This document shows, in pieces, positions 1 to 7,237 of a stretch of 64,000 bases of DNA. Made by a program: the position numbers and the translations under genes. This stretch comes from Campylobacteraceae bacterium (GTDB lineage Bacteria; Campylobacterota; Campylobacteria; Campylobacterales; Campylobacteraceae). The notes under the pieces were generated by a model. It did not search any database. It was given only the letters and a program-made list of their open reading frames with translations, and was not told the DNA's origin. Where the stretch lies: contig JAIRXG010000031.1 of assembly GCA_031268335.1 (NCBI GenBank), positions 29,328-93,327 of the forward strand. Direction: 5' to 3'. Each line of letters starts with the position of its first letter. Positions within the stretch are counted from its first letter, which is position 1.

Positions 1-724
1 TATCTACTAAAAGTAAAGCGTGAAATGGATTATCCAGTACCGTAGCTTTTTCTTTCTCATTTTTAAAGATAGTCGGTATCGCTTTACCTTTTAAAATATC
101 GTCGCAATATGCGCTATCTTTAACTTCTTTAGTGGTATTTGTAACTCTGTGCAACTCTATCAAAACTTCTTTATAAAATTTGTGAGTATCATCATTTTTG
201 GGCTGTTCTTCACCGCGTATCTTCTTTACTATTCCACTATTTTCTAATATTTTGGCTTTATCTTCGGATTTGAATACAAGCACATTTACAGAGTTATTGT
301 CGCCTTCAACTTTTATTTGTATCTCTGAATTATCGCTGCTGTCTTCAATAGGCGATATAAAATTTTCAACATTTTTAACGCTTTCCATACTGTAATGCCT
401 GCTATTTTTTACATCTTCTATCGGTTTAGTTTCTATTGTCAAGAACGAACGGATATACTCAACAAATTGTCCTACGGCCGTAATATTTTCCACAATAGGC
501 AAACTTGCGGCTGCAAATTGAATTATGAGTTGATAAATATCGCTCCCCTCTTTTACGCCGGTTAACAGTATTTTTGTATCTTTAATACCATGTTCTTTGC
601 TTATATGCTCTAATGCAAGATTATTAAGTGCTATAAGAGAATTTGCCATAGTAATAACATCAACTGGTTTACTGTGCCTTAGTTTGATTTCCATACTTAC
701 TTCATTGTTTGTGTTTTCAGTCAT
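1..724 (-). CDS. prophage protein of unknown function, 3' end outside window
   Basis: An open frame runs leftward from an ATG at 724 to the window edge without a stop (about 241 codons visible). It begins MTENTNNEVSMEIKLRHSKP. It overlaps the end of the DinD-like gene by a few bases, so it belongs to the same leftward prophage operon. The first 110 residues look like an ordinary alpha/beta globular protein; the rest is rich in Lys, Glu and Asn. I see no transmembrane segment or motif that I recognise and assign no function. Confidence 0.6.
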   Translation of the reverse strand, partial: MTENTNNEVSMEIKLRHSKPVDVITMANSLIALNNLALEHISKEHGIKDTKILLTGVKEGSDIYQLIIQFAAASLPIVENITAVGQFVEYIRSFLTIETKPIEDVKNSRHYSMESVKNVENFISPIEDSSDNSEIQIKVEGDNNSVNVLVFKSEDKAKILENSGIVKKIRGEEQPKNDDTHKFYKEVLIELHRVTNTTKEVKDSAYCDDILKGKAIPTIFKNEKEKATVLDNPFHALLLVD

Positions 725-1538
725 TTGTATCCTTTTTGGATAGCTTTTTGGCGTCTTTTTTTGTTAAGCTTTTTTCGACTTTTTTAACCTCTTTTGTAAT
801 TTCATTAATATCCGATTGTCTTGTCAAATATTCAGGTTTTACGCCGTCATTTTCAATCATAATATTTCTTACTTTTCTACCAACTTCGTGAGCTGCATTT
901 TCTAATTTTTGTTGTCCATAAATTTTATCAGATTTAATTTTAGCTTCTGTCTCTGACAATCTAAACAGGTTAGCTGCTAACTCTCTTGAGCCCATAAAGT
1001 CAAGAGGACTTTTATCTGCCTTTATGCCTTTTATTTGTCTCAATTTGGTTATGCCCATATTATACATACCCATATAACCTGCATTCATAAAATTAGCATA
1101 ACTTGTAACTCCTGCATTTTTTGCTGTTGATGTCAAAGAGGTATTTTTTTCTTTAATTTTGCCTCTTATTTCTATTCTCTCTATTTGCTCTTGTTCTATA
1201 TATCCTTGAATTGCATCAGCTAAAGAAGCGAGATAAACTTGTGCTTTTGCTACATTCTCTTTTTTTACATCAGAATTCATTGTTATAAGATAACACGCAA
1301 ATCTCGTAAGCTTATAATCACCATTTTCGAGAGGTATAAAGTGTTGTAAAATCTGCATATTTAAGCTTGTGCAAACGCTTATGGCTTTATTTATACTTTT
1401 TAAAAAAGATTTATACTCTACATATCCAAGTAAGTTACTTAATTCGCTTGCCAACCAATACCTTATACCGTTTTCGTGACAAGATAATTCAAATTTATCG
1501 TTTTCAACATTTGTTACATCAAACAATGTGATTTCCAT
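717..1538 (-). CDS. dinD: DinD-like DNA-damage-inducible protein (BRO-N type)
   Basis: 273 aa, the usual size for the DinD family. The N-terminal part (about 20-110), with YWLASELSNLLGY, matches the BRO-N-like start of DinD (YWxAxELxxLLGY); the middle part, with ITKLRQIKGI and DFMGSRELAANLFRLSETEAK, is the typical DinD core. In E. coli, DinD is SOS-induced and antagonises RecA filaments. Campylobacterota generally lack LexA, so here the gene is more likely controlled by the prophage repressor. It follows the terminase-small-subunit-like gene and precedes an unknown gene. The C-terminal tail is a run of Lys-rich residues. The family assignment is by pattern; the role in this phage is inference. 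Confidence 0.72.
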   Translation of the reverse strand: MEITLFDVTNVENDKFELSCHENGIRYWLASELSNLLGYVEYKSFLKSINKAISVCTSLNMQILQHFIPLENGDYKLTRFACYLITMNSDVKKENVAKAQVYLASLADAIQGYIEQEQIERIEIRGKIKEKNTSLTSTAKNAGVTSYANFMNAGYMGMYNMGITKLRQIKGIKADKSPLDFMGSRELAANLFRLSETEAKIKSDKIYGQQKLENAAHEVGRKVRNIMIENDGVKPEYLTRQSDINEITKEVKKVEKSLTKKDAKKLSKKDTND

Positions 1539-1580
1539 ATTATCTCCTTTGGATTTTATATTTTACCATTTTCATATTTG

Positions 1581-2063
1581 TCAATTGCTTACGTCCTCAT
1601 AAAAATCCTTCAGCCCCTCTTTTGCATTTACCTGTGTGTTGCTTTGCACGTTTATCTGTTGGCTTGAGTGCCTTGCGTTTACTCCAAGCGTCAAAGAGGC
1701 TTTATCGGCTAACTCAATAATGGTTCTTAAGTCGTTTGGATTGTTTATCTCTTCTATCAGCGCTTCTACTTTTTTCAAGGCTTTGGTTGTTACGTTGTAA
1801 ATAAGTTTTTTGTTTGATATGGTTTCGTCTGCTAATTCGTCCAAGATTTGTATCTCTGTTGCTTTTTTTGTTGCTTTTTTTTCAGAAATAGTCAATTTGG
1901 CATCAATATAATCGGCATTTGCACCTTGTTGCCAATGTTGCATTTTTGCCTTTTTTGAAATAACCGCATAATTAATGCCTACTCTTTTCTCTATGTCCCT
2001 TAACGTTAATCCTGCTTCATAATATGCTTTAGCTCTTTGCCATTGCTCTTTGGAGTAAGCCAT
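1581..2063 (-). CDS. phage HTH protein, probable terminase small subunit
   Basis: 160 aa from the ATG at 2063. This start overlaps the previous gene's stop as TGATG and has AGGAG about nine bases upstream; the in-frame ATG at 2093 lacks such a site. Residues about 5-50 form a helix-turn-helix with the pattern AYYEAGLTLRDIEKRVGINY followed by WQQG, common in small terminase subunits and related phage DNA-binding proteins. The rest is helical with an EALIEEINNPNDLRTIIELADK segment seen in similar proteins. No large terminase subunit is visible to the left within the window, so the packaging role is an inference from fold and phage context. Confidence 0.5.
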   Translation of the reverse strand: MAYSKEQWQRAKAYYEAGLTLRDIEKRVGINYAVISKKAKMQHWQQGANADYIDAKLTISEKKATKKATEIQILDELADETISNKKLIYNVTTKALKKVEALIEEINNPNDLRTIIELADKASLTLGVNARHSSQQINVQSNTQVNAKEGLKDFYEDVSN

Positions 2064-2251
2064 CAGACAATCTCCTCGCTTAACTTTTTCCATTTTTTGA
2101 CTTTTTCAACCCATTTGGGCGAATCATTTAAAAACTCAAGCAATACCTCACCTTTGGTTTTACTCTCTTTTTGGGCTATTTTCTCTATAAGATTAACCTC
2201 GTCTATCGGCAAAGAGAGTTTGATTTCACACTTGTATATTTTTTTGCTCAT
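2063..2251 (-). CDS. small prophage protein, possible ribbon-helix-helix regulator
   Basis: 62 aa if started at the ATG at 2251, which overlaps the ninG stop as ATGA and has AGGAAG upstream; the longer frame to 2290 has a poorer site. An N-terminal beta-type stretch (IYKCEIKLSLP) is followed by two helices (EVNLIEKIAQKESKTKGEVL), a layout compatible with a ribbon-helix-helix protein. Its place between ninG and the terminase-like gene shows it is part of the lytic operon. Function not established. Confidence 0.5.
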   Translation of the reverse strand: MSKKIYKCEIKLSLPIDEVNLIEKIAQKESKTKGEVLLEFLNDSPKWVEKVKKWKKLSEEIV

Positions 2252-2790
2252 GTGTTCTTCCTTTTGCATTCGCTTTCTATCTCCTTGCACTTTTGCCTAT
2301 AAGTCTGTATCAAGTCTTTCAGCTCATCCACTGTCCACTTTTTGACTTCGTTATTGTTCTCTAACTCTAAGACTGTCTCCAAACCTATTTTTTTAATCAA
2401 ATTTTCTCTATATCTGACCAAATTTCCAGATAGGTGATTATTACAAATTGAACACTGTTTATGACAGTTAAATTCGCAAAATCTCAATGCCCCGTTCCTG
2501 CCTTGAGGTCTGTAGTGTCCGGCGTGCCATTGCCTGTTTTCCCCTTTGTATCCGCAAGATATACAAGGAAGGTTTTTGTCTCTTAACCTGATGTATCTGT
2601 TAAACAACGCTTGAGCTTTAGTCATCAGCGTTTTTTTATCGGACATTCTAAAAACCAGCTTCTCTTTTCTCTGTTTTTTTGCTTGACAAATCTTTGAGTA
2701 TTCTTGTGCGCATTTTATGGAGCAGACTACTTGAAATTGTCTTACGGGTGTAAACTTGACCTTACAGACTTTGCAGACTTTTAACTTCAT
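2248..2790 (-). CDS. ninG: NinG/Rap-like recombination protein
   Basis: 180 aa, the normal length of phage NinG. An N-terminal zinc-binding knot (CKVCKVKF, then CSIKCAQEY) is followed by a basic linker, then the family core with CISCGY, the AGHYRPQGR segment and CHKQCSICNNHLSGN. Lambda NinG (Rap) is a structure-specific nuclease that acts on branched recombination intermediates. Start and stop both overlap neighbours by four bases (ATGA), so translation is coupled to the DUF6475 gene upstream and the small gene downstream. Assignment rests on the Cys pattern and the AGHY segment. Confidence 0.82.
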   Translation of the reverse strand: MKLKVCKVCKVKFTPVRQFQVVCSIKCAQEYSKICQAKKQRKEKLVFRMSDKKTLMTKAQALFNRYIRLRDKNLPCISCGYKGENRQWHAGHYRPQGRNGALRFCEFNCHKQCSICNNHLSGNLVRYRENLIKKIGLETVLELENNNEVKKWTVDELKDLIQTYRQKCKEIESECKRKNT

Positions 2791-3419
2791 GCCAAAACTT
2801 TCTTCACTAAATTTAAAACTCTGTTTTTTGGTTGTGAGAGATTTAGCTGCTCTTGTCTTTTCTTAAATTCAATCAGCGGGATTCTTTCCGTGTGTTGCCC
2901 TATCATAATCACAGGAGTTTCGCTTATGTCATAGCCCGCAAATCCGTTTTGTTGCTCAATCAAGCCTACAAGTCTACTTGGCGTCCTCATTCTTTCAGGA
3001 TTTCTTGACAACGCTTTATAGAGTTTTAGAAAATTATGTCTTTCAAATTTCCACTCTTCGCTTGTCGTATTGCAAAGCGTTATCCACCCGCCCATACTGT
3101 CAACGCAAGCCATAATGATTTTATCTTCAAAGCACACTGAGTTATACCTGCCGTGTTTGGCTATCGCGTGTTCAAGTTCTCTAAGCGCTATCATTGCCAT
3201 ATCATCGGCATTACCCGTCATTGCTTCAATAAAATCGGCAGGCATGGGAAAATTTGAATATTTGCGAGTTGATAAAATTTCCATACAAGCTTTTTTATAA
3301 TCTTCAAAAGGAAAATCTTTTAAAACTTCATAGTAAGTTTCAATCAAAATTTCATATAACGGCTTATTGTAAACTTCCGCCATGCCGGCAAAAGATGGGT
3401 AAAACTCTTCTTTTGTCAT
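2787..3419 (-). CDS. DUF6475-type phage replication-associated protein
   Basis: 210 aa from the ATG at 3419, which overlaps the stop of the replication gene as ATGA and has GGGAGG upstream; a frame open to 3563 lacks this. The protein begins MTKEEFYPSFAGMAEVYNK and carries the DUF6475 features FPMPADFIE (about 55-65), DSMGGWITLCN (about 110-120) and SRLVGLIEQQN (about 150-160). Proteins of this family sit beside phage replication genes and are thought to act in helicase loading, which is not proven. Here the gene directly follows the probable initiator and precedes ninG, consistent with a replication or recombination role. Confidence 0.65.
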   Translation of the reverse strand: MTKEEFYPSFAGMAEVYNKPLYEILIETYYEVLKDFPFEDYKKACMEILSTRKYSNFPMPADFIEAMTGNADDMAMIALRELEHAIAKHGRYNSVCFEDKIIMACVDSMGGWITLCNTTSEEWKFERHNFLKLYKALSRNPERMRTPSRLVGLIEQQNGFAGYDISETPVIMIGQHTERIPLIEFKKRQEQLNLSQPKNRVLNLVKKVLA

Positions 3420-4171
3420 TCTCCGCCTCCCATACGTTCCATTATCCGCAGGTTTTGAGCGGTTACTTTGCTGATTTTCCCCTGTTCTGCCATGATGTCG
3501 TATTTGTCTTTTGGCGGCTTGGTTGGTTGTGAGGTTTGTTTGTCCAACTCTTTTTTTTGCCATGTAAGCGCTTTTTGCTTCCAGTTTAAAACTTTTTTGC
3601 CATTGCTATCAACCCATCCGCTCGTAGTGAAATAATCAAAAAAGAATTTAGCGTTTACCAAAAAAGAATTGCCTATAAAATATTCTTCAATTTCTTGTAG
3701 AGTTGGGGGAATGAATTTAGATTTTTTTTCTTCACTTTTTGGAATATTATTTATAATATTCTTTTTATATATATTCTTAATACTACTCTCTTCCTTTATA
3801 TGCAAATTTTGCAGTGTATCATTTTGCAAATTTTGCAGTGTGTCTGCACTATTTTCCTGCAAATTTTGCATACCCTCTGCATTTTTTGCAGTCTCATCTT
3901 TGCAAGAGGCTAAATTTAGCCATTTACTTGTAACTTTTAGATGATTAAGTTCGGTTTTTATTAGCCATTTATCCTTTACCAATTCATCAAGCAAAAGATA
4001 AAGTTTGCGTTCTGAAATACCTAAGTATTCGGCTAAACTTTTTTTACTTGAATAACAAGCGTGATAAGTGTTGTTTGATAAAAAATAGATGTTTTCAAGT
4101 AACGCCCATTTTTCAAAATTTAATCCATTTTGTTTCATTGTTTGAATGTCTACTGAAATGTAACGTTTCAT
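3416..4171 (-). CDS. phage replication initiator-like protein
   Basis: 251 aa. Residues about 15-85 form a winged-helix domain (SSKKSLAEYLGISERKLYLL, then LVKDKWL), as in phage initiators of the lambda O or DnaD-like classes. A low-complexity middle (about 95-125) repeats LQNLQ-type units. The C-terminal part has the segment SGWVDSNGKKVLNWKQKAL, common to phage replication proteins, and a Lys/Pro-rich tail. The repeat-coding stretch is also a set of iteron-like DNA repeats (see 3801-3892), suggesting the origin lies in this gene, as in lambda O. Both ends overlap neighbours by ATGA. Origin and initiator roles are inferred. Confidence 0.62.
   Translation of the reverse strand: MKRYISVDIQTMKQNGLNFEKWALLENIYFLSNNTYHACYSSKKSLAEYLGISERKLYLLLDELVKDKWLIKTELNHLKVTSKWLNLASCKDETAKNAEGMQNLQENSADTLQNLQNDTLQNLHIKEESSIKNIYKKNIINNIPKSEEKKSKFIPPTLQEIEEYFIGNSFLVNAKFFFDYFTTSGWVDSNGKKVLNWKQKALTWQKKELDKQTSQPTKPPKDKYDIMAEQGKISKVTAQNLRIMERMGGGE
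3801..3892. repeat. iteron-like repeats inside the replication gene, candidate phage origin
   Basis: TGCAAATTTTGCAGTGT occurs at 3801-3817 and again at 3825-3841. TGCAAATTTTGCA occurs at 3858-3870 and a variant TGCATTTTTTGCAGT at 3878-3892. Each unit is a near-palindrome. Immediately beside them (about 3720-3790) lies a very AT-rich stretch that could serve as an unwinding element. Four iterons plus an AT-rich block inside the initiator gene is the organisation of the lambda origin. The repeats are seen directly; origin function is inferred. Confidence 0.55.
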
Positions 4172-4911
4172 GCTGCTATCCTTTTATATAAATATTCTTG
4201 TCCTTTGGCGGTTACTCTTACTTGCGAATAGATGACGTCATCGCCGGTCGTTGAATTTTTGTAAGTAGCTTCTTTTAGAGTTAAAACTCCCATATCAACA
4301 TATCTTTGATACGGCTTATTTTTATTATCCAAAATGTCTAATTCTTTAAGCTTTTCAAATAGTCTGTTTTGTCCGATTTGAAGTCCTTTGTCGCACAATA
4401 ATTTTGCATAATCCCTTAGCGATAAAGTACCCTCGCTTTTTAATAATCTGTCTGCAAATTCAACTCTTGGTTTTTGATATTCTAAAACCTTGGTTTGTTT
4501 TTCAATTTGTTTGGCTTGATTAGCGGCTAAAAGCAGAGCGTCTGAAAAAGTTTGAGGAATTTCAAAAAGCGATGGTTGTTTTAGAGCTTGTTCCATTTTA
4601 TTAAAACCATTAATGTATGCTAATTTCCACTCTAAAGCTTTATCGCCTGTAAACCCCATCGCTAAAAGTGTAAAACCGTCTCTTGTCATTTCATAAAACG
4701 GCTGGCTTCTACTATAAGTATCCTTATATTCTCGCTCAATAAACATCGGCGCAATTTTGCGCTCATCTTTTGACATTAAATTTCTAATATCTCTAATCAC
4801 TTCTTTGTGATTTTTTTCAAAAACCTTAGCTACTTCAAGTGAAGTTGTAAAGACTTGCCCATTTTTTGAAGTTAAATTAACCTCAATGTTATTGATTACT
4901 AACATTTGCAA
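4168..4911 (-). CDS. phage antirepressor with Rha and KilAC domains
   Basis: 247 aa. Residues about 20-105 are the Rha (pRha) domain: TTSLEVAKVFEKNHKEVIRD, then FYEMTRDGFTLLAMGFTG and the helix that follows. Residues about 150-245 are a KilAC (ANT-type) domain: SLRDYAKLLCDKGLQIGQNR, GVLTLKEATY and a closing RVTAKGQEYLYKRI. Such proteins relieve repression or regulate phage replication genes. It heads the block of ATGA-coupled replication genes and has AAGGAGAATTGCAA ahead of the ATG. The hairpin-rich leader upstream separates it from the Cro-like genes. Confidence 0.78.
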   Translation of the reverse strand: MQMLVINNIEVNLTSKNGQVFTTSLEVAKVFEKNHKEVIRDIRNLMSKDERKIAPMFIEREYKDTYSRSQPFYEMTRDGFTLLAMGFTGDKALEWKLAYINGFNKMEQALKQPSLFEIPQTFSDALLLAANQAKQIEKQTKVLEYQKPRVEFADRLLKSEGTLSLRDYAKLLCDKGLQIGQNRLFEKLKELDILDNKNKPYQRYVDMGVLTLKEATYKNSTTGDDVIYSQVRVTAKGQEYLYKRIAA

Positions 4912-5119
4912 TTCTCCTTTACAGAATTACGATTTATCAAAACAACCTAAAGCCACTCCCGACTGTAAAGGAGAGAGTGAAGTGGCTTTGATAAATACTC
5001 TTGTAAGCCTCTTGAGGGTAGAATTACTACGCCCTTTAAGGCGACAAATATAGGGATAGTTCGTGTCGGTAAACTTGAAGCTATCCCTATCATACTAAAG
5101 GAACCGGAGCATAAGCTCC
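4912..5119. other. hairpin-rich leader between the cro-side genes and the antirepressor
   Basis: This stretch has no convincing gene. It holds several inverted repeats: AAAGCCACT paired with AGTGGCTTT (about 4959-5000), ATAGGGATAG paired with CTATCCCTAT (about 5050-5090), and GGAGC/GCTCC at 5106-5119. It could be an attenuation or antitermination leader controlling entry into the antirepressor and replication genes. A 48-codon frame on the minus strand is possible but has no good ribosome site. Confidence 0.4.
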
Positions 5120-5142
5120 AAAAAGCGTTGCTACGAAACGCT
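5120..5142 (-). terminator. probable intrinsic terminator after the cro-side genes
   Basis: On the minus strand AGCGTT, a 7-base loop and AACGCT are followed by five T. The stem overlaps the stop codon of the 77-aa gene upstream. The short stem makes it a modest terminator; partial read-through into the antirepressor operon is plausible. Confidence 0.45.
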
Positions 5143-5375
5143 CATTGCAACTTAGGCAATCTTAACTTTTGGATACGCTCCTTTATCCTCTCCAAAAAGT
5201 CTTTAGTCTTATCGTCAGCGATATTTTTATATGACACTATCGCTTTTTCTATCTCTTCCAAAGCTTGGTCGGTATCCTCTATATGCTTTAGTATCTTCTC
5301 CTTCGCAGTTGATTGGATAGTAGTTTTATCGCCCTCAACTAAAATCGTTTGTAAATTCGGTCTGTTTTCCAGCAT
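5142..5375 (-). CDS. small helical prophage protein
   Basis: 77 aa if started at the ATG at 5375, which has AAAGGGG upstream; a GTG at 5381 would add two residues and overlap the previous stop. The protein is mostly helical and charged (EKILKHIEDTDQALEEIEK), suggesting a short coiled coil. It is the third gene from the leftward promoter and is followed by a terminator-like hairpin. I do not recognise the family. Confidence 0.5.
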   Translation of the reverse strand: MLENRPNLQTILVEGDKTTIQSTAKEKILKHIEDTDQALEEIEKAIVSYKNIADDKTKDFLERIKERIQKLRLPKLQ

Positions 5376-5377
5376 TT

Positions 5378-5617
5378 TCACCCCTTTGTGACTAAGTCAA
5401 ACGCGACGGCTTTCGGATTTTTGGCTATCAACTCTTTTTGCTTCAAGATAGACTGGATAGTAGGCTGAATGAGCAAGTTGATTACCTCACTATTGCTTAT
5501 ATTTTTCGCGTCTGCTATCTCCGTTACAAATTCCAAGTCCGTACAGATAAGCGACACGGTTACGCGGCTTATCTTTTTACCCTCGCAATCCACGCTTTCA
5601 CCGTACAGACAACTCAT
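5378..5617 (-). CDS. small prophage protein, possible ribbon-helix-helix
   Basis: 79 aa. The ATG at 5617 overlaps the stop of the Cro-like gene as ATGA, so it is translationally coupled to it. The core ISRVTVSLICTDLEFVTEIA followed by ISNSEVINLLIQ resembles a strand-helix-helix DNA-binding unit. The position immediately after the Cro-like gene suggests an early regulatory role. No closer family match is evident. Confidence 0.5.
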   Translation of the reverse strand: MSCLYGESVDCEGKKISRVTVSLICTDLEFVTEIADAKNISNSEVINLLIQPTIQSILKQKELIAKNPKAVAFDLVTKG

Positions 5618-5970
5618 TCACACTCTCCATCCACACTTTGCGCGTCGTTACTCCCACCCTCACTCTCTCCGTCATTGCAGGCGTGGCAATCCACACCATT
5701 TTCACTCGTCTGTTCACTATCGTTACCATCATCACACCCAGTAACGCCTCGTAACTCTTGCGCACGCTTTTTGGGTGTGGTAGTATTGCTGTTGATGAAG
5801 GATTTGATGTTGGACCAAGCGTTAAGAGGAATACCCTCTTTAGATAGCTCAAGCATTTTGCTGTACGAAGGTTTGCGTCTGCCGCAAAGAATAGATTTAA
5901 CACTATTATATGAATAATAGTTCTTAAGTACTGTTTTTATTTTTTGCATTTCCATTTCAAAAGTGTACAT
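5614..5970 (-). CDS. Cro-like early regulator with an acidic tail
   Basis: Divergent from the CI-type repressor and first gene of the leftward operon, the classic Cro position. Residues about 10-60 resemble a helix-turn-helix (SYNSVKSILCGRRKPSYSKML). The C-terminal 45 residues are unusual: almost only Asp, Glu, Gly, Ser and Asn with four Cys, encoded by DNA that is locally richer in GC than the surroundings. The start is uncertain: ATGs at 5970, 5955 and 5949 are all possible, none with a strong ribosome site, and an operator overlaps the first. The Cro role is inferred from position and the HTH-like segment. Confidence 0.55.
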   Translation of the reverse strand: MYTFEMEMQKIKTVLKNYYSYNSVKSILCGRRKPSYSKMLELSKEGIPLNAWSNIKSFINSNTTTPKKRAQELRGVTGCDDGNDSEQTSENGVDCHACNDGESEGGSNDAQSVDGECE

Positions 5971-5980
5971 CACGAACACT
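5962..5980. promoter_or_regulatory. prophage operator, cro side
   Basis: AGTGT, nine bases, ACACT (19 bp). It lies over the 5' end of the Cro-like gene. The same form occurs at 5999-6017 and 10772-10790, so it is a likely CI/Cro binding site. Confidence 0.65.
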
Positions 5981-5998
5981 TAATAAAAAATAAAACGT

Positions 5999-6017
5999 AG
6001 TGGTCTATATGTACACT
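5999..6017. promoter_or_regulatory. prophage operator, cI side
   Basis: AGTGG, nine bases, ACACT: the same 5-9-5 layout as at 5962-5980 with one changed arm base. An extra half site AGTGT at 6024-6028 runs into the cI -10 box, so repressor bound here could control its own promoter. Confidence 0.6.
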
Positions 6018-6027
6018 ACTCAAAGTG

Positions 6028-6033
6028 TATAAT
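6028..6033 (+). promoter_or_regulatory. -10 box of the cI-type repressor promoter
   Basis: Perfect TATAAT, about 20 bases upstream of the ATG at 6054. The AGGAGA ribosome site (6043-6048) lies just after the expected start point at about 6040. No clear -35, as is normal in Campylobacterota. Confidence 0.6.
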
Positions 6034-6053
6034 TCTAAAATTAGGAGAAATGA

Positions 6054-6767
6054 ATGACATTCAATAGTAAACTTCTTAAAGAGCTTATGAAAGAAAGCGA
6101 CTATACTCAAGAAAAATTAAAGAAAGAATTTGATTTACGAGGTAGCGAGATAACTATTGACGGCATAAAAAATTGGAATAGAACAGATAATCCGAGAGTT
6201 CCCGAACTTGAAAAAATTATTATTCTTGGAGAAATTTTTAAGGTCAATCCATTAGATTTTTTAAATGACAAAAAGGTCAACAAATATAACTCACAACAAA
6301 ATGTAGTTAACAACGTCATACTCCTTGACAAAATAAATCTGCGCGCAAGCGCCGGAGGCGGAGCTTATAGCGATTTACCTATTGAAACCACAAAAATGGC
6401 TATAGATAAAAGCGCGATCGCATTAGAAAAAGGGCTTGACCCGAAAAATCTTAAAGTTATTGAAGTTATCGGCGATAGTATGGAACCGGAGTACTATGAA
6501 AGCGACTTTGCTGTTGTTGATATGGTAAACGGACGCTATGATTTTACTAAAATAGGCGGCGTATATGTAGTCCGTGTTGCTGACATGATATACATCAAAA
6601 AAGTTGAATTTTTACCAGAAAACAAAATCAAACTAATATCCCTCAACAAACAATACGGCGATATGTATCCGCACAAAGACGGATACGAGTACGAGATACT
6701 CGGCAAAGTCTGCGGTAAGATACACTTTTCAAAAGGACTGTTTTTTGATAGGCAGGGGATAGAGTAA
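6054..6767 (+). CDS. CI-type repressor with S24 self-cleavage domain
   Basis: 237 aa. Residues about 1-70 are an XRE-type helix-turn-helix. Residues about 95-230 are a LexA/CI-type S24 peptidase: probable cleavage site Ala100-Gly101 (RASAGGG), catalytic Ser142 in VIGDSMEP and the catalytic Lys at 182 or 183 in YIKKVEF. It should repress the lytic promoters and self-cleave on RecA activation. ATG 6054 is chosen because AGGAGA lies five bases upstream, whereas ATG 6050 runs into a stop after five codons. It is divergent from the Cro-like gene across two operators, and is the first gene of a rightward lysogenic operon. Confidence 0.88.
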   Translation: MTFNSKLLKELMKESDYTQEKLKKEFDLRGSEITIDGIKNWNRTDNPRVPELEKIIILGEIFKVNPLDFLNDKKVNKYNSQQNVVNNVILLDKINLRASAGGGAYSDLPIETTKMAIDKSAIALEKGLDPKNLKVIEVIGDSMEPEYYESDFAVVDMVNGRYDFTKIGGVYVVRVADMIYIKKVEFLPENKIKLISLNKQYGDMYPHKDGYEYEILGKVCGKIHFSKGLFFDRQGIE

Positions 6768-6792
6768 ACTAATCAAAATTTAAGGAGAAAAA

Positions 6793-7218
6793 GTGAGTTA
6801 TATCAATGAAACTCTCATTAGTGGCGAAGAAGTGGTCTATGGAGGCAAGATAAGCGTTTGGTTTTTATTGCCAAAAATACTTTTAGGAGTATTGTTTCTG
6901 GTTTTTGCGATAGCTTATGTATGGTTGATAGCTATTGCAGTACTGTTTTTTGCTCTGGCTTATATTCAGTATATATCTACCGAATTAGCTTTTACAAATA
7001 AAAGGGTTATAGCCAAATTTGGATTTATCAAAAGAGTAACGGTAGAATTAAACATAAATAAGATAGAAAGTATTCAAGTAGAGCAAAGCATATTAGGTAG
7101 GATATTTAACTATGGTTCCATAGTTATAGCAGGCGCTGGTAATCCTCAAGCACCGATAGCAGGCATCTCAAAACCTATGATATTTAGAAATAAATTTATG
7201 GAATACACAAGTAAGTAA
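6793..7218 (+). CDS. membrane protein with bacterial PH domain (YdbS/YdbT type)
   Basis: 141 aa. Two hydrophobic segments (about 25-45 and 46-65) are followed by a bPH2 domain: TELAFTNKRVIAKFGF, then ELNINKIESIQVEQSILGRI and GSIVIAGAGNP. This is the classic short YdbT-like architecture, with the PH domain on the cytosolic side. AAGGAG lies upstream and the gene is 25 bases after the repressor, so it should be expressed in the lysogen. A close paralogue sits in the chromosome at 23949-24518. A bPH2 gene next to a nuclease gene in the lysogeny-expressed region is unusual for a repressor operon; a sensor or accessory role is only inference. Confidence 0.75.
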   Translation: MSYINETLISGEEVVYGGKISVWFLLPKILLGVLFLVFAIAYVWLIAIAVLFFALAYIQYISTELAFTNKRVIAKFGFIKRVTVELNINKIESIQVEQSILGRIFNYGSIVIAGAGNPQAPIAGISKPMIFRNKFMEYTSK

Positions 7219-7237
7219 AGTGAAATAGGAGTAAGAC

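Noticed and set aside
717..1538. Reading the DinD-like gene as a Rha antirepressor
   Set aside because: It has the BRO-N/DinD pattern and length and lacks Rha and KilAC features, which the gene at 4168 has.
5438..5917. Long open frames on the plus strand opposite the Cro-like genes
   Set aside because: They are mirror frames of the compact minus-strand genes, contain no motif and lack ribosome sites.
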